64,000 nt of DNA from Streptacidiphilus rugosus AM-16 (GTDB lineage: Bacteria; Actinomycetota; Actinomycetes; Streptomycetales; Streptomycetaceae), in assembly GCF_000744655.1 (NCBI RefSeq), contig NZ_JQMJ01000004.1, positions 5,704,001 to 5,768,000 on the forward strand, read 5' to 3'. Of the stretch, positions 45,702 to 57,121 are shown one piece after another. Position 1 is the stretch's first letter; each line of letters starts with the position of its first letter. The translations under genes were made by a program, and so were the position numbers. The notes under the pieces are model-generated. The model ran no database searches, was not told the DNA's origin, and saw nothing but the letters and a program-made list of their open reading frames with translations.

Positions 45702-46868
45702 CTACCGCAGCTGCAGCACGAGTTCGCGCGGCAGGCCGTGCGTGTCGTGCAGGTAGCGGAGGTCCTCCTCATCGAGCGGGCCTCGGAAGCGGGGGCGGGA
45801 GAGCACCTGCCGCCCACGCTCCAGCAGTCGCACGAAGCGGCGCTCCTCGTCGAGCAGCAGCCGCAGCACGAGCTCCGGGTCCCCCTCCTGGCGGAAGTGG
45901 TCCAGGGTGTGCCGGACCAGGTCGACGGGCAGGTCGCCCAGCGTGCGCGACCGGTCGTCGCGCCACAGCACGGTGAGGACCCGACGCACCAGACGGCGCA
46001 GCACGTAGCCGCGTCCGGTGTTGGACGGGCGCACGCCGTCGCCGACGACGACCACGGACGAGCGGAGATGGTCTCCGACCAGCCGCAGCGAGGGCTCGTC
46101 CAGCGACCACAGCGGCGGAAGCAGCCGCCGCCAGGGGTCGAAGACGTCGCACTCGAACACCGACCGGCGCCCCTGCAGCAGTGAGGAGAGGCGTTCCAGT
46201 CCGAGCCCGGTGTCGACGTTGCGCTGCGGAAGCGGGACGAGTGAACCGTCCTCGAGTCGGCGGTGCCGCATCATCACGTGGTTCCAGATCTCCACCCAGC
46301 GGTCGTCGCGCGTTGGCGTCGACTTCGGACCCGGCGGGGTGTCACCGGTCCACAGGAAGATCTCCGAGTCGGGACCGCACGGTCCCGTGGGGCCGTTGGA
46401 CCACCAGTTGTCCTCGACGGTGAGCTCGACCGGCACCCCGCGCCGCTGCCACAGCTCCAGCGAGTCGAGATCGGGGCCGACCTGGTCGTCACCGCCGAAG
46501 ACCGTCACATGGAGCAGCCCGGGGTCGATGCCGAACCCCTCGGTCAGCAGCCCGTGGCCCCAGTCGAGGCTGCTCCGGCCCTCGTAGTCGCCGAGCGACC
46601 AACTGCCCAGCATCTCGAAGACGGTCAGGTGCGTTCGGTCGCCCACCTCGTCGAGGTCCGTGGTGCGCAGACAGCGTTGCCGGTTCACCAGGCGCCGGCC
46701 GTGCGGATGCGGGCGGCCCTCCAGGTGGGGGGTGAGCGGGTGCATGCCCGAGGTGGTGAACAGCACCGGGTCGCCGGGCGACGGCAGCAGCGTCGAGCCG
46801 GTGATCCGGCGGTGGCCGCGCTCCTCGAAGTACTCGACGAACGTGCGGACGATCTCTTCGGTGTTCAT
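45702..46868 (-). CDS. Stand-alone alanyl-tRNA synthetase catalytic-domain paralogue
   Basis: This 388-residue protein covers only the class IIc aminoacylation core of AlaRS. It has an N-terminal EEIVRTFVEYFEERGHRRI, the motif-1 region FTTSGMHPLTPHLEG, motif-2-like RTHLTVFEMLGSWSLGDY, CGPDSEIF, EIWNHVMMRHR, the DTGLGLERLSSLL motif-3 region, and the start of the tRNA-recognition helices. The editing and C-Ala domains of the usual 880-residue enzyme are absent. Core residues look conserved, so alanine activation may persist. Roles could include a resistance copy, amide synthesis or a biosynthetic aminoacyl donor. The ATG at 46868 has GAAGGGG upstream. Confidence 0.85.
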   Translation of the reverse strand: MNTEEIVRTFVEYFEERGHRRITGSTLLPSPGDPVLFTTSGMHPLTPHLEGRPHPHGRRLVNRQRCLRTTDLDEVGDRTHLTVFEMLGSWSLGDYEGRSSLDWGHGLLTEGFGIDPGLLHVTVFGGDDQVGPDLDSLELWQRRGVPVELTVEDNWWSNGPTGPCGPDSEIFLWTGDTPPGPKSTPTRDDRWVEIWNHVMMRHRRLEDGSLVPLPQRNVDTGLGLERLSSLLQGRRSVFECDVFDPWRRLLPPLWSLDEPSLRLVGDHLRSSVVVVGDGVRPSNTGRGYVLRRLVRRVLTVLWRDDRSRTLGDLPVDLVRHTLDHFRQEGDPELVLRLLLDEERRFVRLLERGRQVLSRPRFRGPLDEEDLRYLHDTHGLPRELVLQLR

Positions 46869-47202
46869 GGGACGGCCCCTTCGCGTGCGGCAGCGGGAGG
46901 CGCCGGAGACGGGTCCACGCGAGCGTCGGAGCCCCGGGCGGCAAGCGCCCGGACACCACCGGCGGACCGTTTCCGGTCGCCGATGGGAGGGTGACAGTAC
47001 GTCAGACGGCGGCAACCGGCGAGCTCGTCGCTCGCGCGGCTGCGCTGGTGGTTCGGCCGTTGACGTCCATGACTCCGACGGTAGCCCGGCCCCGACCTGC
47101 GCGTCATCCGATTTGATCGCCGATCGGCCGGTCCGCCGGTAACGGTTCGACCACAGACCTTCCCGAATGCCCTTGCGGAAGGACAGAATCCGAGTCGGCC
47201 CC
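46869..47202. other. Intergenic stretch without a recognised gene
   Basis: These 334 bases separate the Clp-N gene from the AlaRS-like gene. Open frames exist because of the GC content but show no family signature. A small stem (CCGGGCG, GCAAG, CGCCCGG) near 46935 is the only structure noted. Confidence 0.5.
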
Positions 47203-47223
47203 CCGCCGGTCAGAGACCGGCGG
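47203..47223. terminator. Hairpin at the end of the Clp-N gene
   Basis: CCGCCGGTC and GACCGGCGG form a perfect 9-base stem with a 3-base loop, overlapping the stop codon of the minus-strand gene at 47210. Position suggests an intrinsic terminator. Confidence 0.55.
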
Positions 47224-47950
47224 CGCCGAGGCGGTCCTCGATCGCCTCCAGGCGGTCGAGGACCTGCTGGAGCGCCGCCGCGCCGGTGGCCGGCGCGGAC
47301 TGGCGGGCCTGGGTAAAGCCGGCCAGGGCTGAGCCGACCGCGCGGCGGACCGCCGCCGCGTCGAGGCCGGCGGCGAGCAGTACCTGGCCCGCCGCGCCCT
47401 CCCGGTCGGCCAGCAGGCCGAGCAGAAGGTGCTCGCACCCGATGTAGTTGTGCCCGAGCTCGATCGACGCCTCCAGCGACGCGCCGATCGCGCTCCGGGC
47501 CGACATCGTCATCCCGGACCAGAAACCCCCGTCCTCGCCGGGGACGTCGGGCAGCGGCTCCGCGACGGAGGAGTCCAGCGCCGCCTCGCGCAGAGCCTCG
47601 GCGTCCACGCCGAGCACCGGCAGCAGCCGCGTCGCGAGGTTCTCGCCCTCGTCGAGCAGGCCGACCAGCAGCTGCGCCGTGCCGAGGGGCCCCTCCCCCG
47701 CGGCCTGCCGCCCGAGCCGGACCGCGCCCCGCAGCCGCTCCGTCATCCGCTCACCCAGGCGCCCGGTGAACTCCGGCCTCGTCCCCGGGTCGAAGCCGGG
47801 GTCCCGGAGCGCGGCGACGCCCTTCCTGGCGGCCGTCACCACCCGCACGGCATCGGCCAGGGCCTTCTGGCACACGGCGGACACGGGGATCTCGGCGGCC
47901 TTCACCGCGGCGGCGAGGTCGTCCGGCAGATAGACGTTGATCTTCGGCAT
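47210..47950 (-). CDS. Ribbon-helix-helix plus Clp N-terminal domain protein
   Basis: This 246-residue protein joins an N-terminal ribbon-helix-helix-like segment (MPKINVYLPDDLAAAVKAAE, IPVSAVCQKALADAV) to a double Clp-N (ClpR) domain. The Clp-N repeats are visible as LRGAVRLGRQAAGEGPLGTA with LLVGLLDEG, and SARSAIGASLEASIELGHNY with IGCEHLLLGLLADREG. There is no AAA+ ATPase part. Clp-N domains bind degrons or adaptors, so this could be a DNA-binding adaptor linking Clp proteolysis to transcription. GGAGG precedes the ATG by six bases. Repeated GGGTTACC sequences overlap its promoter, suggesting autoregulation. Confidence 0.82.
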   Translation of the reverse strand: MPKINVYLPDDLAAAVKAAEIPVSAVCQKALADAVRVVTAARKGVAALRDPGFDPGTRPEFTGRLGERMTERLRGAVRLGRQAAGEGPLGTAQLLVGLLDEGENLATRLLPVLGVDAEALREAALDSSVAEPLPDVPGEDGGFWSGMTMSARSAIGASLEASIELGHNYIGCEHLLLGLLADREGAAGQVLLAAGLDAAAVRRAVGSALAGFTQARQSAPATGAAALQQVLDRLEAIEDRLGAAGL

Positions 47951-47992
47951 GCGTGCCTCCGCAAGGACGGTATCGATCCCTAACCCCTCCTA

Positions 47993-48020
47993 GGGTTACC
48001 CATGGGGTTACCTCCGTCAA
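47993..48020 (-). promoter_or_regulatory. Promoter with GGGTTACC repeats upstream of the Clp-N gene
   Basis: GGGTTACCC at 47993-48001 and GGGTTACC at 48005-48012 form two near-palindromic units 12 bases apart, with a further CCCTAACCCC just downstream. On the minus strand TTGACG (48020-48015) could be the -35, so the repeats occupy the -10/-35 spacer. This is a strong operator candidate for the ribbon-helix-helix domain of the encoded protein. Confidence 0.5.
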
Positions 48021-48040
48021 CCCCTTCGGGGCGAGGAGGA

Positions 48041-48096
48041 GCACACGAAAGCGGCCCCGCATCCCCCGAAGGGGAGCGAGGCCGCTCTCGGTGTGC
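48041..48096 (-). terminator. acnA terminator hairpin
   Basis: GCACACGAAAGCGGCC pairs with GGCCGCTCTCGGTGTGC with two mismatches around a loop containing its own CCCC/GGGG stem. It lies 14 bases after the acnA stop. Confidence 0.75.
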
Positions 48097-48109
48097 GTCG
48101 TGCGCGTGA

Positions 48110-50866
<2,757 letters not shown>

Positions 50867-50888
50867 TCAGGTCGAGTGTAGCGGCAGA

Positions 50889-50906
50889 TATCTTGATGTC
50901 GAGATA
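50889..50906. promoter_or_regulatory. Palindrome upstream of acnA
   Basis: TATCTTGA and TCGAGATA are near-perfect arms around TG (one G-T type mismatch), 71-88 bases before the acnA start. This position suits an operator at or just upstream of the promoter. The regulator is not identified. Confidence 0.55.
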
Positions 50907-51042
50907 CCACCCTAGTACACGCCGCGTCCACGTGCGAAACGCACACGCGCGGACGGGGGAAGGGGAGGGCATCCATTTTTCTCTACCCGGCCTCACGAGC
51001 CTGACCGGTTAGAGGAGAATGGACGACCTCCTGAAGACACGC

Positions 51043-51075
51043 GAGCAGGCCGACCCCCGCGGGGTCGGCCTGCTC
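51043..51075 (-). terminator. Terminator of the MFS efflux gene
   Basis: GAGCAGGCCGACCCC and GGGGTCGGCCTGCTC form a perfect 15-base stem with a 3-base loop, 22 bases after the MFS stop. Confidence 0.8.
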
Positions 51076-51096
51076 GGACCGGGGCCTCGACCGTGC

Positions 51097-52542
51097 TCAG
51101 GCCACCAGCACCGGCTCGTCCGCCGGAGTCCCGGACGCGGCCGCGTCCGCCTCGGGGGCGTGCGCGCCGCGCTTCGGCAGCGCGGCCATCAGCAGCACCA
51201 CGACCGCCAGCGCGCCCACCATCCAGAGCATCGCGTGGCCGAAGGCGTGCACCACCGTGCTGCCGGTGAAGGCGACCGAGACCAGCGCCAGGCCGAAGGC
51301 GTTGCCGAGCTGGTTGGTGGTGTTGATCAGGCCCGAGGCCGAGCCCGCGTGCTCCTTGGGCACCTCGGAGAGGATCGCGTCCGTCAGCGGGGCGAAGATC
51401 ATGCCCATCCCGACGCCCATCACCACCAGCGGCAGCGCCATCTGCCAGGAGTGGATCCCCTGGCCGTAGCGCGCGGACTCCCAGACGTAGATCAGTGCGC
51501 CCGCGGCGGTGATCAGCGCGCCGCCCTGGAGCACCTTGCGGCCGAAGCGGGGCACCAGCAGCTGGACCGACATCCCGGCCGCGGCCGAGCAGGCGACGGA
51601 GAAGGGGAGGCCGGTCAGCCCGGCGTGCAGCGGGGTCCAGCCGAGGCCGATCTGCATGTACAGCGTCCACACCAGGAAGAAGATGCCGCAGGCCGCACCG
51701 AAGACCAGCTGGACGCCGACGCCGGCCGCGAAGCTCTTGGCCCGGAAGAGGGTCAGCTCGACCAGCGGCGAACCGTCCTTGGCGCTCTTGAACCGCTCGT
51801 AGCGGACGAAGCCGCCGAGCACCGCGAGACCGCCGGCCATCAGCAGGTAGCCCCAGACCGGCCAGCCCAGCTCGCGGCCCTGGACCAGCGGGTAGAGCAG
51901 CATCAGCAGGCCGGCGGTGGCCAGCGCGACACCGACCAGGTCCAGCTTCAGCGCCTGCGGGGCCTTCGACTCGTCGATGAAGCGGCGGCCCAGCAGCAGA
52001 CCGGCGATACCGACCGGCAGGTTGATCAGGAAGATCGGCCGCCATTCCAGACCGAACAGGTTCCACTGGGTCAGCAGCGCGCCCAGCAGCGGGCCGGTGA
52101 CCGCGGCCAGGCCGATGATCGCCCCGAACATCCCGAAGACCTTGCCGCGCTCCTCGCCGCTGAAGGTCGCATGGATGATCGACAGCACCTGCGGGACCAT
52201 CAGCGCCGCCGCGGCGCCCTGCAGCATGCGCGTCGCGACGAGCATCTCCGGGTTGGCGGCGAGGCCGCAGAGCAGGGAGGCCGCGGTGAAGCCGGCGGTG
52301 CCGATCAGGAAGACGCGCTTGCGGCCGTAGATGTCGCCGAGCCGTCCACCGGTGATCAGACCGACCGCGAAGGCGAGCGCGTAACCGGCGGTGATCCACT
52401 GGATCGCGCTGAACCCCGCGCCGGTGTCCCGCTGGATGCTGGGGATCGCGATGTTCACAATCGTGGCGTCGACCAGGTCCATGAAGCTGGCTGTCATCAC
52501 GACGGCGAGGGCGAGCCACCGCCTGCGGTCTGTCGTGCTCAT
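51097..52542 (-). CDS. DHA2-type MFS drug efflux transporter (EmrB/QacA family)
   Basis: This 481-residue transporter has about fourteen hydrophobic segments. It has the DHA2 helix-1 motif (MDLVDATIVNIAIPSIQRDT), motif A GGRLGDIYGRKRVFLIG after helix 2, and motif C-like GLAAVTGPLLGALLTQW. The antiporter profile implies proton-coupled drug export. GGGAGA lies eight bases before the ATG. It is divergent from a WYL-domain regulator, and a perfect palindrome between them is the likely shared operator. Drug substrate unknown. Confidence 0.92.
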   Translation of the reverse strand: MSTTDRRRWLALAVVMTASFMDLVDATIVNIAIPSIQRDTGAGFSAIQWITAGYALAFAVGLITGGRLGDIYGRKRVFLIGTAGFTAASLLCGLAANPEMLVATRMLQGAAAALMVPQVLSIIHATFSGEERGKVFGMFGAIIGLAAVTGPLLGALLTQWNLFGLEWRPIFLINLPVGIAGLLLGRRFIDESKAPQALKLDLVGVALATAGLLMLLYPLVQGRELGWPVWGYLLMAGGLAVLGGFVRYERFKSAKDGSPLVELTLFRAKSFAAGVGVQLVFGAACGIFFLVWTLYMQIGLGWTPLHAGLTGLPFSVACSAAAGMSVQLLVPRFGRKVLQGGALITAAGALIYVWESARYGQGIHSWQMALPLVVMGVGMGMIFAPLTDAILSEVPKEHAGSASGLINTTNQLGNAFGLALVSVAFTGSTVVHAFGHAMLWMVGALAVVVLLMAALPKRGAHAPEADAAASGTPADEPVLVA

Positions 52543-52603
52543 CGTCTTGTCTCCCTGCCGTCGCTGCTGCTTTTCGCTTGCAGGACCTAAGCTATGAGGG
52601 ATA

Positions 52604-52622
52604 TAGGACAGGTCTTGTCCTA
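52604..52622. promoter_or_regulatory. Operator-like palindrome between MFS and WYL genes
   Basis: TAGGACA and TGTCCTA are perfect 7-base arms around GGTCT, 23 bases before the WYL start and 62 before the MFS start. It is the natural binding site for the divergently encoded regulator. Confidence 0.65.
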
Positions 52623-52644
52623 GTCGCGACGCAATCTGGAAAAC

Positions 52645-53598
52645 ATGATGGACACCTCGGCACGACTGTTGAATCTGCTCTCCCTGCTGCAGACGCCCAG
52701 GGAGTGGTCGGGCACGGAGCTGGCCGGACGGCTGGAGGTGAGCACCCGCACCATCCGCCGCGACGTGGACCGGCTGCGGGAGCTCGGCTACCCCGTCGAG
52801 GCGACGATGGGCGCGGTCGGCGGGTACCGCCTGGTCGCGGGCAAGGCGCTGCCGCCGCTGCTGCTGGACGACGAGGAGGCCGTCGCCATCGCGGTGGGCC
52901 TGCGCGCGGCGGCGGGCAGCGCGGTCGACGGCATCGAGGACGCCTCGCTGCGCGCCCTCACCAAACTGGAGCAGGTGCTGCCGTCGCGGCTGCGCTACCG
53001 GGTGGGCGCGCTGGGCTCGGCGGTGGTGACGATGACCGGCGGCGGCCCACGCGTGGAGCCGTCCGTCCTGACGGTGCTCGCGGGAGCGATCGCCAACCAC
53101 GAGCGGGTCCGCTTCTCCTACCGCGCGGCGGACGGCGCCAGGACGCGGCGTCACATCGAGCCGCAGCGGCTGGTGGCGACCGGTCGCCGCTGGTACCTGG
53201 TGGCCTGGGACCTGGACCGGGACGACTGGCGGATGTTCCGCGTCGACCGCCTGCTCTCCCCCGAGGCCACCGGCGGCCGGGCGGCCCCGCGCGAGCTCCC
53301 CGCCGCGGACGCGGCGGCCTTCGTCAGCGACAAGCTGCGGAACCTGTGGCCGACGGCCCCGGTGGTCGTCGACTTCGACGCGGACACGGACACCGTGCGC
53401 GCGAAGCTGGGTCAGGCCCCGGGCGAGGTCGAGGAGTTGCCCGAGGGCCGGTCCCGCTGGCGGGTCGAGGCGGACCGCCTGGACTGGACGGCGGTCCGCC
53501 TGCTGATGCTGGACCTGCCCTTCACGGTGCAGTCGCCGCCCGCCCTCCTCGACCAGCTGCGCACCTTCGGCGAACGCGCCCGGCAGGCGACCGCGTGA
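52645..53598 (+). CDS. YafY/DeoR-like HTH regulator with WYL domain
   Basis: This 317-residue regulator has an N-terminal winged helix (RLLNLLSLLQTPREWSGTEL; VSTRTIRRDVDRLRELGYPV), a WYL domain (RVRFSYRAADGARTRRHIEP; GRRWYLVAWDLDRDDWRMFR) and a C-terminal WCX-like segment. WYL domains sense small ligands or nucleic acids. Two adjacent ATGs (52645, 52648) are possible starts. It is expected to control the divergent efflux pump through the palindrome between them. Confidence 0.92.
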   Translation: MMDTSARLLNLLSLLQTPREWSGTELAGRLEVSTRTIRRDVDRLRELGYPVEATMGAVGGYRLVAGKALPPLLLDDEEAVAIAVGLRAAAGSAVDGIEDASLRALTKLEQVLPSRLRYRVGALGSAVVTMTGGGPRVEPSVLTVLAGAIANHERVRFSYRAADGARTRRHIEPQRLVATGRRWYLVAWDLDRDDWRMFRVDRLLSPEATGGRAAPRELPAADAAAFVSDKLRNLWPTAPVVVDFDADTDTVRAKLGQAPGEVEELPEGRSRWRVEADRLDWTAVRLLMLDLPFTVQSPPALLDQLRTFGERARQATA

Positions 53599-53617
53599 GG
53601 ACGGCAGGGCGACCGGG

Positions 53618-54283
53618 TCAGGACGACGGGCGCGGGGACACGGACATCAGGTAGGCCAGCACGGCCAGCACCCGACGGTTGTCGTCGTCGGAAGGGACCA
53701 GGTCCAGCTTGGTGAAGATGCTGGTGCTGTGCTTGGAGACGGCCTTCTCGCTGACGAAGAGCCGGCTCGCGATCGCGCTGTTGGACCGTCCCTCCGCCAT
53801 GAGCTCCAGCACCTGGCGCTCGCGCTCGGAGAGCCGGGAGAGGGGTTCGCGGCGGGCCCGGCCGTCCAGCAGCCTGCTGACCACCTGGGGGTCCATGACC
53901 GTGCCGCCGGAGGCGACGGTGCGGATCACGTCGACGAACTGGTCGTCGCTGAAGACCCGGTCCTTAAGCAGGTAGCCGACGCCGCCGGCCTGGTCGGCCA
54001 GCAGTTCCTGGGCGTAGATCTGCTCGACGTACTGCGAGAGCAGCAGGATCGGCAGGCCGGGGATCCGCGCGCGGGCCGCCAGCGCCGCGCGCAGTCCGTC
54101 GTCGGTGTGGGTGGGCGGCAGCCGGATGTCCACGACTGCGAGGTCGGGGCGGTGCTCCAGCAGCGCGTCGAGCAGGGCCGGCGCACCGTCAACGGCCGCC
54201 GCGATCTCGAACCCACGCGCCTTGAGGAGCCTGACCAGCCCTTCCCGCAGCAGGAAGAGGTCCTCCGCGACGACTACCCGCAC
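53618..54283 (-). CDS. NarL/LuxR-family response regulator
   Basis: This 221-residue regulator has a full receiver (acidic pair E7/D8, phosphoacceptor D52 in VVDIRLPP, Lys in GYLLKDRV) and a C-terminal LuxR helix-turn-helix (LSRLSERERQVLELMAEGRS; LFVSEKAVSKHSTSIFTKLD). Its GTG start overlaps the histidine kinase gene by ten bases, so they form a cognate pair. The signal is unknown. The gene ends just before the convergent WYL gene. Confidence 0.93.
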   Translation of the reverse strand: MRVVVAEDLFLLREGLVRLLKARGFEIAAAVDGAPALLDALLEHRPDLAVVDIRLPPTHTDDGLRAALAARARIPGLPILLLSQYVEQIYAQELLADQAGGVGYLLKDRVFSDDQFVDVIRTVASGGTVMDPQVVSRLLDGRARREPLSRLSERERQVLELMAEGRSNSAIASRLFVSEKAVSKHSTSIFTKLDLVPSDDDNRRVLAVLAYLMSVSPRPSS

Positions 54284-55890
54284 GGCACCTCCAGCACCAC
54301 GATCGTCGGCCCGCCGGCCGGACTGCTGACCGCCAGGATGCCATCGAAGGCCGCCAACCGCCGTTCCACCCCGGCCAGTCCGCTGCCCCGGGCGGGGTCG
54401 GCGCCGCCGACGCCGTCGTCGGTGACCTCGATCCTGAGCACGGTCCCGGTCCGGGCCGCCCGGATCCGCAGGCTGTTCGCCGAGGCGTGCCGCACGGCGT
54501 TGGTCACCAGCTCGGCGACCGCGAAGTAGCAGGCCGACTCCACCGAAGGGTCGAGCCGTTCGGGCAGGTCGATCTCGGTCGCGCAGGGCAGCGGCAGGTC
54601 CAGCGCGAGCGCCCGGACCGCCTCGCCGAGGCCGCGGTCGGCCAGGACCGGCGGGTAGATCCCGCGGACCAGGCAGCGCAGTTCCTCCAGGGCGGCGGCC
54701 GAGGACTCGCGAGCCTCGACGACCAGTGCGGCGGCCTCCGCCGGGCTGGTGCGGATCAGGTCCTCGGCGGTGCGCAGGTTCATCCCGATGGCGACCAGTC
54801 GGCCCTGCGCGCCGTCGTGCAGGTCCCTTTCGATCCTGCGCAGTTCGGCGGCGGCCGAGCTGACCGCCTCGGCCCGGGTCTCGGTCAGTTCACGCACCCG
54901 CCGGGTCAGCGCCGGGTCGGGGCCGCGCCCCCACAGCCGCCGGGCGTCAGGCAGCACCGTGAGCGGCAGCAGCCACAGGCCGAGTCCGAGCAGCAGCGCC
55001 CCCTGGATCCCGCCGATCACGCCGGCGTGGTGGGCGAGCGAGTCGGGGACGGTCGGCGGGGGCGGCCCGCTCGGCGAGCCGACGGTGCGCACCACCGGCA
55101 GCCAGCCGCCGAAGCCGCCCTCGACCACGCCGTAGGCGCCGATCGCGAGCAGCCCCAGCGCGGCCAGGTCGGCGGCCGCCCGCGGTCGGCGCGCCAGCCC
55201 GAGGCCGAGCGCGGCGAGCACGACCAGCCCCGCGGCGTACCCGGTCAGCGCCGAGCCGAGCCCCGCGCCCGGCGAGGCGGGCGTCCAGAGCGCGAACCCG
55301 AGCAGGCCCACCGCGGTGATCAGCACGCCGGGCAGCAGCAGGGCCCAGCGCCCGGACGCCGCCGGGCCGGTCGTGGGCAGCAGCCGGTCGAAGACCGCGC
55401 GCCCGGCACGGAACCCCGCAAGGGCGAGGGCCGGGACGACCAGGCTCCCCACCAGGAGGTGGGCCGACGTGCGGTCGGGCGGATTGCCGACCCAGTGCGA
55501 CCAGGTCATCGCCAGACCGGTCGCCACGGCGACGGCGGGCAGCGGCCATCCCTTCGGCGCCGGCGTTGACGCGTGCAGCGCGGTGGCCAGCAGGCCGATC
55601 GGCAGCAGCAGCGAGGCGAGACCGCCGGGGCCGAAGCTGGGCAGCAGGATCGAGTAGCCGGCGGTCGGCGCGGTGTGCCGCAGGTCGAGCTCCAGCACCG
55701 TGCCGCCGGTGAACGCGGCCCAGCCGGTCAGCACCGCCAACGCCGGCCAGCCGCCCCGCCCGGCCCTGACCGCCCACGCGGTGCGGTCCGGCGCCCGCTC
55801 CGCCGCGACGGCCACCCCGACGCAGATCGCGGTGAGCGCCACCATCACGCCGAAGGGCACCAGCGTCAGCCCGGTGGGAAACGGCCACAT
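54274..55890 (-). CDS. NarL-type sensor histidine kinase
   Basis: This 538-residue membrane kinase has an N-terminal sensor of about eight to ten hydrophobic segments (residues 1-300), then HisKA_3 dimerisation with phospho-His H358 in RIERDLHDGAQGRL. The HATPase domain follows (AVAELVTNAVRHASANSLRI; VTDDGVGGADPARGSGLAGV). The ATG at 55890 has GAGGAGGAG upstream; the longer open frame beginning at 55998 is rejected because it reads through a non-conserved leader. The sensor region lacks a large extracellular domain, suggesting detection of a membrane-borne signal. Confidence 0.92.
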   Translation of the reverse strand: MWPFPTGLTLVPFGVMVALTAICVGVAVAAERAPDRTAWAVRAGRGGWPALAVLTGWAAFTGGTVLELDLRHTAPTAGYSILLPSFGPGGLASLLLPIGLLATALHASTPAPKGWPLPAVAVATGLAMTWSHWVGNPPDRTSAHLLVGSLVVPALALAGFRAGRAVFDRLLPTTGPAASGRWALLLPGVLITAVGLLGFALWTPASPGAGLGSALTGYAAGLVVLAALGLGLARRPRAAADLAALGLLAIGAYGVVEGGFGGWLPVVRTVGSPSGPPPPTVPDSLAHHAGVIGGIQGALLLGLGLWLLPLTVLPDARRLWGRGPDPALTRRVRELTETRAEAVSSAAAELRRIERDLHDGAQGRLVAIGMNLRTAEDLIRTSPAEAAALVVEARESSAAALEELRCLVRGIYPPVLADRGLGEAVRALALDLPLPCATEIDLPERLDPSVESACYFAVAELVTNAVRHASANSLRIRAARTGTVLRIEVTDDGVGGADPARGSGLAGVERRLAAFDGILAVSSPAGGPTIVVLEVPCG

Positions 55891-56017
55891 GTCCGCTCCT
55901 CCTCTCGTCTCCCGGCCGCCGACGGCGGCCTGGAGATCATGCTGCTCGCCGGGGCAGGGCACGCGCCATGGACCGGAACCTACAGCTGAGGTGGGCAAAC
56001 ACCTACCTCTGCGGGGC

Positions 56018-57019
56018 TCAGTCGCCGAGCGTGGCCACCATGATCGCCTTGATGGTGTGCATGCGGTTCTCCGCCTGGTCGAAGACGATCGAGTGCTCGG
56101 ACTCGAACAGCTCGTCGGTGCACTCCAGTTCGGTCATACCGGTCGCCGCGTGCATCTGGCGGCCGACCTCGGTGCCCAGGTCGTGGAAGGCCGGCAGGCA
56201 GTGCAGGAACTTGGCGGCCGGGTTGCCCGTGGCCCTGATGGTGTCCATCGAGACCTGGTAAGGGGCGAGCAGCCCGATCCGCTCCGTCCAGACCTCCTTG
56301 GGCTCGCCCATCGAGACCCAGACGTCGGTGTAGAGGAAGTCGGCGCCCGCCACGCCCGCCGCCACGTCGTCGGTCAGGGTGATCCGCGCGCCGCTGCCGG
56401 CGGCGAGGCGGGCGGCCTCGGCCTGGACCTCCGCGGTCGGCCACAGCTCCTTCGGGGCGACGATGCGGATGTCCATGCCCAGCAGCGCGCCGGTCACCAG
56501 CAGCGAGTTGCCCATGTTGTTGCGGGCGTCGCCGAGGTAGGCGAGCGCGACCTCACCCAGCGGCTTGGCGCAGTGCTCCTGGATCGTGAGCACGTCGGCC
56601 AGCATCTGCGTCGGGTGCCACTCGTCGGTCAGGCCGTTCCACACCGGCACGCCCGCGTGGGCCGCCAGCTCCTCGACCACGGCCTGGCCGTGCCCGCGGT
56701 ACTGGATGCCGTCGAACATCCGGCCCAGCACCCTGGCGCTGTCCTTGACGGACTCCTTCGCGCCCAGGTGCGAACCGCTCGGGTCGAGGTAGACGGCGTT
56801 CGCACCCTGGTCGGCGGCGGCCACCTCGAAGGAGCAGCGGGTTCTGGTCGACGCCTTCTCGAAGATCAGGGCGATGTTCCTGCCGCGCAGCCTCGGCTGC
56901 TCCGTCCCGGCGTACTTGGCGGCCTTCAGCTGCGCCGACAGGTCGAGCAGGAAGCGGAACTCCTTGGCGGTGAAGTCCAGCTCCTTGAGGAAGTGCCTGT
57001 TGCGCAGATTGAAGGCCAT
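56018..57019 (-). CDS. argF: Ornithine carbamoyltransferase
   Basis: This 333-residue enzyme carbamoylates ornithine to citrulline, or runs in reverse in the arginine deiminase pathway. The carbamoyl-phosphate motif STRTR is at 57-61, with [11 protein letters not shown], and the ornithine/catalytic HCLPAFHD is near the C-terminus. Length and segments such as [20 protein letters not shown] resemble E. coli ArgF and the catabolic ArcB enzymes more than the short anabolic ArgF type, so arcB is an alternative name. AGGAG is seven bases before the ATG. No other arginine gene is in view. Confidence 0.93.
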   Translation of the reverse strand: MAFNLRNRHFLKELDFTAKEFRFLLDLSAQLKAAKYAGTEQPRLRGRNIALIFEKASTRTRCSFEVAAADQGANAVYLDPSGSHLGAKESVKDSARVLGRMFDGIQYRGHGQAVVEELAAHAGVPVWNGLTDEWHPTQMLADVLTIQEHCAKPLGEVALAYLGDARNNMGNSLLVTGALLGMDIRIVAPKELWPTAEVQAEAARLAAGSGARITLTDDVAAGVAGADFLYTDVWVSMGEPKEVWTERIGLLAPYQVSMDTIRATGNPAAKFLHCLPAFHDLGTEVGRQMHAATGMTELECTDELFESEHSIVFDQAENRMHTIKAIMVATLGD

Positions 57020-57121
57020 GCCGGTCTCCTGGCGTATGCGTCCGAGCGACGGGTCGACGGGTGAGCGAGTACTATCCAGGAAGCATATACGAGGCTTCGA
57101 ATGGTTATGCAGTCCCTGCGG

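Noticed and set aside
46869..47438. N-terminal extension of the AlaRS-like frame to 47438
   Set aside because: The extra sequence has no family similarity and overlaps the Clp-N gene; the ATG at 46868 fits the AlaRS start.
55891..55998. Longer histidine kinase start at 55998
   Set aside because: The ATG at 55890 has an excellent ribosome site and begins right before the first membrane helix.
57020..57121. ARG box (ArgR site) upstream of ornithine carbamoyltransferase
   Set aside because: CATAACCATTC and GTATATGC-like pieces are present, but the spacing and symmetry are too poor to call.
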